From contig NC_007950.1 of assembly GCF_000013865.1 (NCBI RefSeq), positions 186,001 through 250,000 of the forward strand: a DNA stretch of 64,000 nucleotides, read 5' to 3'. The stretch's first letter is position 1; each line of letters opens with the position of its first letter. Positions 58,134-64,000 of the stretch are shown here, one piece after another. The stretch comes from Polaromonas sp. JS666 (GTDB lineage Bacteria > Pseudomonadota > Gammaproteobacteria > Burkholderiales > Burkholderiaceae_C). A model generated the notes under the pieces. That model was not told where the DNA came from. It was given only the letters and a program-made list of their open reading frames with translations, and did not search any database. The translations under genes were made by a program, and so were the position numbers.

Positions 58134-60020
58134 CTACGCGGCCATCGGCAAAAGAATCACCGATTGGATCATCGCCATCACCTGCTTTGGCAGGTCTGCG
58201 ATCGAATCAACCACGCAAGAACTTCTAGACAGATGACTCACCTGGGTTTCAATCCCGACGGCCATATGCTCGATTCCATCGCCCTCGCCCATCTCAATCA
58301 TGAGCTTCGCGGCGGCCACGTCGTCCGGAGCACCATCGGTGACAAGCAGACAAACACGCCTTTGCGCCGGCGATGAGAGCAACACGGTGTGCGCATGAAT
58401 CAACGCAACATCCATCGGGGTTGTCCCGTTGGGAGCCATCGCCCGGAAGCGATGGGCGACGTCACGGATTGACTCACCCGGGCGGACCAGGTCTGCCACG
58501 TCGTAGCGTTGGAACGGGAAGGCGGACACCGAGTAAGTGACCCCTTGAACTCCGTCCAATGCCAGGCCCAACGCGAGCGCAGCGTCGAGCGCCACGGCAC
58601 ATCGGCCCTTCACGGACATCGAATCACTGATGTCCAGGAGCAAGTGGACGGCTGTGTCCACCTTCTGGGTTTCAGTCCGACGCTGGTAAATGCGGGGATT
58701 TCCGAGCGCCATCTTCAGGCCCGCATCGCGGGTAAGTCGTTTGCCATATTCAGCGCTGGTAAACCGCTTTCGCGTTTGGGCTTGCAACAGTTCTTCGATC
58801 CCGTACTGGAGCGCCGTAGAGGCTGCCCTAACGCGCTGGATCGCCACAGCGTCGCTCTTCGACCCCTGCACGCCGAAAACCTCTGGAATTTTGAAGGTCG
58901 CGTCACGATTCGCGCGGGACTCGACGAGGTTCTGCCGAATCTCCTCACGGATCACGTCGCCGCGGTCCACGCCCTCATCAAGGGCTGGCGTATCCAAGGC
59001 CTCCTGAAGCGACGCCACGTAGGACTCGCGCGTGCCGGGGAAACCGGGGGACTGGTCCTGGTTGCTAGGTGAGCCGGCCGGAACGGACGACTTGCCGTCA
59101 CCGGGTAGCCCGCTGGCAGCGGCAGCGCTTGCAGCCGCATTCGAATCGCCGTCCGCAATGCTTCCGGCGCTCTGACCGGGCTGCCCGGCCTCGTCTTCGG
59201 ATTGCTCCTCGGGGTCGGCTTCGCCACCTGGTCCTGCAGCCACGTTCTCGTCGGCTTCTGCCGGCGATGTGGCTTCTTTTTCGTCGCCATCACCATCGCC
59301 TGGCGGCGGTGACGTGGACGACGACTCAGACCCCGCGCTCTGCGGTGCATCGCCGGAGTCCTCGCTATCCGCCTCGGATTGCACTTCGGCAACTTCCTGG
59401 CGTAGCAGGTCAACAATCCGGTCGGCGCCGACGACGACTGCGTGCGTCGATGACGCCCACGCGGCCTGCAGCGCGATCTTCTCGATCTGGTCCGCAAGCG
59501 ACTGCGAGACGGAGTTTCTCCAAACCTCGCGCTGCTGGACACCGATCCCGGCAACTGCCTTGTAATGCAGCACCGATTCGTAGAGCCAGTCCTGCAGGTA
59601 GCGAATCAGCTTTCGCGGGAGCTCAGCATCGGGATCGTTGACGCCCTGTCGCCGAGTTTCAACAAACTTCAGCGTCAACGCATCCAACCAATGACGCGCC
59701 CCAGGGAACACACCGTTGATGAGTCTCTCGATGCGGATGTCTTCGAGCACATTGACGAGCATCCTGTGAAGCTCGTCGGTCGGCCTGGTGCCGACAGCCG
59801 TGAAGTCGGTCTGCCGGATGTGTCCCGATTCATGGACGATGTAGCCCAGCGAATAGATCGCCAGCTCATCGCCCGTATAGGGAAGCGGAGGGAGAATTAC
59901 CACGCGCCCATTCGTCGCCGCCGTAGTAGCGCGCGGGTCGGTCCGAAGATCTACCCCCGCGCCGGCCGCCACAATGCTGAGCATGTATGGCAACGACTTG
60001 AGCAAAACGGAATCACTCAT
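58134..60020 (-). CDS. CobT-like VWA protein with HExxH motif
   Basis: 628 residues. N-terminal domain with HESGH (63-67) in a helix, a possible metallopeptidase-type site; a long acidic Ser/Asp/Glu region (residues ~215-330); and a C-terminal VWA domain with an intact MIDAS (LLLDISDSMS, GTTPMD, LLVTDGAPDD). The architecture resembles CobT and the VWA partners of MoxR/CobS AAA+ ATPases. SXT/R391 and IncA/C elements carry cobS, DUF3150 and VWA genes together; here DUF3150 precedes this gene but no CobS is in the window. Confidence 0.78.
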   Translation of the reverse strand: MSDSVLLKSLPYMLSIVAAGAGVDLRTDPRATTAATNGRVVILPPLPYTGDELAIYSLGYIVHESGHIRQTDFTAVGTRPTDELHRMLVNVLEDIRIERLINGVFPGARHWLDALTLKFVETRRQGVNDPDAELPRKLIRYLQDWLYESVLHYKAVAGIGVQQREVWRNSVSQSLADQIEKIALQAAWASSTHAVVVGADRIVDLLRQEVAEVQSEADSEDSGDAPQSAGSESSSTSPPPGDGDGDEKEATSPAEADENVAAGPGGEADPEEQSEDEAGQPGQSAGSIADGDSNAAASAAAASGLPGDGKSSVPAGSPSNQDQSPGFPGTRESYVASLQEALDTPALDEGVDRGDVIREEIRQNLVESRANRDATFKIPEVFGVQGSKSDAVAIQRVRAASTALQYGIEELLQAQTRKRFTSAEYGKRLTRDAGLKMALGNPRIYQRRTETQKVDTAVHLLLDISDSMSVKGRCAVALDAALALGLALDGVQGVTYSVSAFPFQRYDVADLVRPGESIRDVAHRFRAMAPNGTTPMDVALIHAHTVLLSSPAQRRVCLLVTDGAPDDVAAAKLMIEMGEGDGIEHMAVGIETQVSHLSRSSCVVDSIADLPKQVMAMIQSVILLPMAA

Positions 60021-60065
60021 GGTGATCCTTTCTGAAAAGAGAAGCGGGCCCGAAGGCCAGCATGC

Positions 60066-61121
60066 TCAGAAGTTGAAAAAGTTCGCCGCTGGAGGCGGCG
60101 TGTAGGCGACCGGCTGGAATGCCGGACCTCGTGGCTGCTCGAAGCCGGGAGTGGCCTCAAACAGTCCTGGCGCCTTCGGAAACGGCTGCGAGGGCGCTGG
60201 CACTGCCAAGGCCTTTGGCGCGACCGCTTTGTACGGCTGGCCAAAAGCTTCGTCGTAGACCATCGCAACGTCGGATTCGGTCACTTTCGTGCCGATGACC
60301 AGCGCTTGATCCGGGGAGCTCAGTATGGAGGTGAGTCCATAAAGATTCCGGAGGTCAGCACCCTCGATGCGCCCCTCAGGCGGCATCACGGACAAGACAT
60401 GACGGATCATGCTTGCCAGTGCCCCGACTCTGGGATCAACAAAGTTGAACCCGTCGAGCTTGTCGGCCATAGCCAACAGCGGGCGGAAGGCCTTGCGGGT
60501 GACACCGTCGCGATTCTTCAGGCTTTCATCGAGAAGCTTGCTCGAGGCCTTGGCGATGTCGTTGAGCAGGTTGCCGAGGAGACCCCCGACTTTGCTTTCG
60601 AGGCCCTTGGCCATCAGCCCACCTTCGTCACCCGCTGAAATACGAACACCATCCCAGTCAAACTGGATCTGGGCGTCGACGTAGGCGATGTCGAAGGCAT
60701 TGCCCTTGATGATCGCTTCCCACCGCGGATTTTGCTTGGCAAATTTGTCAAGTATCTGCGGGTAGCGTGCCATCAGGTCGGCCTTGAGACTCAGGCCTCT
60801 GGTCACGAGCACGTTGAGCTCCTTGGCCAGGTCCTGCGCCTTGTGGTCTGGGATAGCAAAGCCACCCAGGAACGGAGCGCCAATGGAGGAGCACGCCCGT
60901 TGCATTGCGCCTTTGACAGCGCCGAGCTTTGCCAGCTCTGCCTTGTCGAAGACGCGTTTGACACCCAGCGCCATGACTTGCTTTGTTTTGTCGACATCAA
61001 TGGTGACATTGAGGGCCGACTGCAGGTCTGCGGAACTGAGCTTTCTGTTGCCGTGAAAGAGGCGACAGTTGAGTGTGAACAAGCAAATCTTGTCCAACGT
61101 TTGCTTGGCAATTTGTGCCAT
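60066..61121 (-). CDS. DUF3150-like protein
   Basis: 351 residues, soluble. N-terminal region TLDKICLFTLNCRLFHGNRK and a central helical domain (FGGF-like LGGFAIPDHKAQDLAKELNV) match DUF3150 proteins, which accompany CobS/VWA genes on conjugative elements. Proline-rich C-terminal 60 residues. Function unknown. Directly upstream of the VWA gene (45-base gap). Confidence 0.7.
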   Translation of the reverse strand: MAQIAKQTLDKICLFTLNCRLFHGNRKLSSADLQSALNVTIDVDKTKQVMALGVKRVFDKAELAKLGAVKGAMQRACSSIGAPFLGGFAIPDHKAQDLAKELNVLVTRGLSLKADLMARYPQILDKFAKQNPRWEAIIKGNAFDIAYVDAQIQFDWDGVRISAGDEGGLMAKGLESKVGGLLGNLLNDIAKASSKLLDESLKNRDGVTRKAFRPLLAMADKLDGFNFVDPRVGALASMIRHVLSVMPPEGRIEGADLRNLYGLTSILSSPDQALVIGTKVTESDVAMVYDEAFGQPYKAVAPKALAVPAPSQPFPKAPGLFEATPGFEQPRGPAFQPVAYTPPPAANFFNF

Positions 61122-61360
61122 TGCAGACTCCTAAAAATAGAAGATGAGCCCGGAGGACTCAAAATCCTCTCGGGTTATGGCTGCTAGCGCAGCTGCTTGA
61201 CGAGCATGTGCTCGATCAGGAATTCACGCGACGAAGTGCGAATTGCTGATCGATCTCAAATGGGGTGCTCAAAGAAAATGTATGACCGGTTGTGGTCACT
61301 GGCTCCATCTCAGGGGAGCTGCCTGTGAAAAGATTATGGCAGAGAATTCCCCGCACGTAC

Positions 61361-61449
61361 AGTGACAAAGTAGGTGGTCAGGTGCAAAAAAAATCCCCCC
61401 GTGGCCATTTGGCACACGGGGGGATTTCTAGAACTTACGGCTTGTCACT
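61361..61449. promoter_or_regulatory. Two AGTGACAA sites around the RNR terminator
   Basis: AGTGACAA at 61361-61368 and its reverse TTGTCACT at 61442-61449. The first lies 240 bases upstream of the DUF3150 gene; the second is inside the gap-proximal end before the RNR stop region at 61490. The remaining 61122-61360 shows no gene. Confidence 0.35.
61386..61427 (-). terminator. Rho-independent terminator of the ribonucleotide reductase gene
   Basis: Perfect 13-bp stem AAATCCCCCCGTG / CACGGGGGGATTT with T8 on the minus strand (A8 at 61386-61393), about 65 bases after the RNR stop. Confidence 0.88.
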
Positions 61450-61489
61450 CGCTGCAGAAGATGAGCGATCTTTTGACCGCCCTCCGCTT

Positions 61490-64000
61490 TTACCCGCAGG
61501 CCCCAATCGACTGGCATGAAGTACAGCGTTCGCACCCATCGGACCGTATAACGGCGTAGGCCCCGCATTCGCCGCACTTTTTACCCGGCTGGACGGCGCT
61601 GTACACCATTGCTGGTGCCGCCGCGTCCAGGATACTCGCCGTTTTCGCTTCCTCGACTGTGGGAGCAGTCAATTTAAGCAAGTCACGCAGCGGCACCTGA
61701 TTACCGTCCGCGTCCAGGAATCCTCGGTGAAAGAGAATCTGCTGTATCGCATAGGCAAGCGCCCCAACCTCCGAGTCATGGAACCTGGGTACCTTGCCCC
61801 CGTCGGCCTTCTCGAAGAAGCCATATCGCACGCGCCCGCGATCAGATTTGACCTGGCGCGCATCCTGCAGGGCTTTGCCGAGCTGGCCGCTACGTGCGTT
61901 CAGCGAGAGCTGCCGCGCAAAGGAGGAAATCCACTCCTGCGGCACGTCGCTTTGGCTGCTTGGGATAAAGATCTCCATAGGCCTTTCGACCACTACGTCC
62001 TTTCCATCGACAACGCCAGGTACCTTCGCAAAGGATACCGAGATATACATCGACTTCGTGCCGGATTCAGTGATGTAGTGGATTCGGCTATTCACCGCAT
62101 CCAAGTCGCCGTCCGGCCGCCTATCAAAGAGGACCTTCAACGGGTCTATGTCCTTGACTTCGACCGACTTGGCTTCTGTCGCGGCCGTGCCGACGCTCAG
62201 AACCGCACCCAGGGTCTTGTTGGGCCTGTATGTCGCCAACCCCTTCAAGTTCGCCTTCCAGGCCTGCATGTACAGGTTCTTGAAGTCGTCGTACGGGTAG
62301 TCTTCCGGGACGTTAACTGTCTTGGAGATTGCCGTATCGATCAATGGCTGCACCGCCGCCATCACCGCCAGATGCTCCGCTGCGCTCATCTCCTGCGCAG
62401 TCACGATCGACGGGGGGATGCAATCCTTGACCTGATAGGTCTTCCCCGCGACTTCGAAGGCCGGCTGGTACCTGCTTACGGCTTCCAGCAATGGCGCCCG
62501 GAGCTCCTGGGCGCACACGGTCTCGAGGAACACGCGGAATGCATGATCCACCACGTTGTAGTTCACGTGGCCGTCACCAACACGCTTTTTGCGCGTATAG
62601 GCGAGCGCAAATGGTGGCTCGATGCCATTGGAAGCATTGTCGGCAAAGGCCAGACTCACGGTGCCAGTTGGCGCGATCGACAGCAAGTGGCTGTTCCGAA
62701 TACCGTGACGCCGAATCCTGTCCTTGAGGGACTTCGGTAGGCGGGACGCGAAGGTACCCTTCTTCAGGTACTTGTCCGCGTCGAACAGGGGGAACGGCCC
62801 CTTCTCAATCGCCAGGTCAATCGACGCTTCATACGCGGCATCTCGCATCATGAGCGCGACATGCCGGGAAAACTCGACTCCTTCGATTGAGTTGTAGCGA
62901 ATCCCCAGCATTGCGAGCATGTCGCCCAGGCCGGTGAACCCCGCGCCAATGCGGCGCTTTGCTTCCGCCTCTTTGCGCTGCTGCTCGAGCGGCCAATGTG
63001 TCACTGACAGCACGTTGTCCAAGAATCGAGTTTGTATCTTCACGGCGGCCTTGAAGCCTTCGTCGTCGAAAGCAGCACGTTCAGTGAAAGCACGGCTCAC
63101 GAACTTCGGAAGAATAATCGGCCCCAGGTCGCAGCAGCCGTATGGCGGAAGCGGCTGTTCCGCGCATGGATTCGTAGCCTCGATCGTCTCCACATAGGAG
63201 AGGTTGTTGTCGAGGTTCATGAGATCCAGGAACACGATACCAGGCTCGGCGAAGTCGTAGCACGACTTCATCACGGTGTCCCAGATTTCTGCTGCTGGCA
63301 CCTCGCGATAGACCCAAAGTCCATCGGATTCGCGCAGATAAGCTCCGGCACGTTGCTGCTCAACGGATGGCTCTGCCTTGTGTACCAGAGGCCACATCTC
63401 ATTGGCTTCTACTGCTGCCATGAATCCATCGACGATACCGACGGAGACGTTGAAATTGTTCCACCGGCCAACTTCGCGCTTCGCGGTGATGAACTCAAGG
63501 ATGTCCGGGTGGCTGATCTTCATCACCCCCATCTGCGCACCGCGGCGCGCCCCTGCGCTTTCCACAGTCTTGCACGATGCGTCGAACACGTCGATGTACG
63601 AGCAAGGGCCTGAGGCCGAGCTGGCGGTTCCTTTGACGACCGAACCGCGCGGGCGGATCCTGGAAAAGTCGTAGCCGACTCCACCGCCGCGCCGCATCGT
63701 TTCTGCCGCTTCGCGAAGGGCCTCATAAATGCCGGGGTAGCCTTCGGTGTCGACGCCCTGGATGGCGTCACCGACTGGCTGCACGAAACAGTTGGCCAGC
63801 GTCGCCTTGATGCCCGTGCCTGCGGCTGACATGATCCGGCCAGCGCCAATGGCGCCGCGCATCATGTTGTCAAAGAAAACGCGCTCATACTTCTCGCGCA
63901 GCTCGGGTTGCTCGGCTTGGGCAATGCCCTTGGCCACGCGGGCAAAGATCTCGGTCTCAGTGAACTCGTCGCCCTTCGCGTACTTTTCCAGCAGGACGTC
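61490..64000 (-). CDS. nrdJ: Class II (adenosylcobalamin-dependent) ribonucleotide reductase, 5' end outside window
   Basis: 837 codons visible; the frame stays open to the window edge (it reads DVLLEKYAKGDEFTETEIF before the internal GTG at 63937), so the true start lies beyond 64000. Motifs: ATNPCAEQPLPPYGCCDLG (active-site Cys and Glu), SIAPTGTVSLAF, and a C-terminal cysteine cluster CGECGAYAVI...CERCTSCQ typical of NrdJ. It converts ribonucleotides to deoxyribonucleotides without oxygen dependence. On a plasmid it could supply dNTPs for conjugative replication. Confidence 0.9.
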   Translation of the reverse strand, partial: DVLLEKYAKGDEFTETEIFARVAKGIAQAEQPELREKYERVFFDNMMRGAIGAGRIMSAAGTGIKATLANCFVQPVGDAIQGVDTEGYPGIYEALREAAETMRRGGGVGYDFSRIRPRGSVVKGTASSASGPCSYIDVFDASCKTVESAGARRGAQMGVMKISHPDILEFITAKREVGRWNNFNVSVGIVDGFMAAVEANEMWPLVHKAEPSVEQQRAGAYLRESDGLWVYREVPAAEIWDTVMKSCYDFAEPGIVFLDLMNLDNNLSYVETIEATNPCAEQPLPPYGCCDLGPIILPKFVSRAFTERAAFDDEGFKAAVKIQTRFLDNVLSVTHWPLEQQRKEAEAKRRIGAGFTGLGDMLAMLGIRYNSIEGVEFSRHVALMMRDAAYEASIDLAIEKGPFPLFDADKYLKKGTFASRLPKSLKDRIRRHGIRNSHLLSIAPTGTVSLAFADNASNGIEPPFALAYTRKKRVGDGHVNYNVVDHAFRVFLETVCAQELRAPLLEAVSRYQPAFEVAGKTYQVKDCIPPSIVTAQEMSAAEHLAVMAAVQPLIDTAISKTVNVPEDYPYDDFKNLYMQAWKANLKGLATYRPNKTLGAVLSVGTAATEAKSVEVKDIDPLKVLFDRRPDGDLDAVNSRIHYITESGTKSMYISVSFAKVPGVVDGKDVVVERPMEIFIPSSQSDVPQEWISSFARQLSLNARSGQLGKALQDARQVKSDRGRVRYGFFEKADGGKVPRFHDSEVGALAYAIQQILFHRGFLDADGNQVPLRDLLKLTAPTVEEAKTASILDAAAPAMVYSAVQPGKKCGECGAYAVIRSDGCERCTSCQSIGACG

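Overview
The window looks like part of a large self-transmissible plasmid (or plasmid-like conjugative element) of a betaproteobacterium, probably Burkholderiales/Comamonadaceae. This is judged from moderate-high GC, codon choice and gene content; no rRNA, tRNA or replication initiator is visible to fix the host. The conjugation modules are mosaic: a MOBH-type TraI and SXT-like TraD, a Trb/VirB-type mating apparatus (MPF-T), an IncI-like thin type IV pilus, and a plasmid-borne FlhD/FlhC-like activator pair of the kind that controls SXT/R391 (SetCD) and IncA/C (AcaCD) transfer.

Layout. 0-3.1 kb (+ strand): repeat-rich putative centromere, ParM/StbA-like actin, a candidate partner, a small membrane protein and a VirB1-like transglycosylase. 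41.4-3.2 kb (- strand): a long, tightly packed transfer region reading flhD-flhC, traI, traD, two accessory genes, trbB-C-D-E-J-L, small membrane genes, a tandem AAA+ ATPase, eexN, trbF-G-I, a VirB9/OmpA/TcpQ chimera, pilL, pilN-O-P-Q-R-S, two PilT-like ATPases flanking pilM, pilV, and finally a methyltransferase/glycosyltransferase/flippase group that may decorate the pilus. 41.7-50.3 kb: cargo (mnmH, an alkB-luxR-zinc ribbon-ompW operon, an intact IscB element, an AcrVA2-like gene broken by an amber codon, higBA). 50.9-64 kb: maintenance functions (phage-type repressor, UvrD-like helicase, bactofilin, primase, VWA and DUF3150 proteins, class II ribonucleotide reductase).

Most interesting signals. 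(1) Two copies of an IscB (RNA-guided nuclease) element with no transposase. Both end immediately 5' of a host sequence ATGAA that is also a start codon, so that the iscB stop and the downstream start overlap as TGATG. The copy in the pil operon differs in length only by a 498-nt in-frame deletion that removes the HNH and RuvC-III regions, making a natural nuclease-dead IscB. (2) A box AATT-N7-ATTTC lies upstream of five different transcription units (traI, trbB, trbF, the 51.6-kb gene and the 56.1-kb gene), a candidate regulon signature for the FlhDC-like activator. (3) An AGTGACAA motif recurs in intergenic regions, including a perfect inverted repeat upstream of the flhDC-like operon and a site at the repressor's own start.

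How the parts fit (inference): the repressor acts through AGTGACAA sites on the activator operon; the activator switches on the AATT-N7-ATTTC promoters; these produce the relaxosome, mating channel, thin pilus and accessory functions. All assignments are from reading motifs by eye; no database search was possible.
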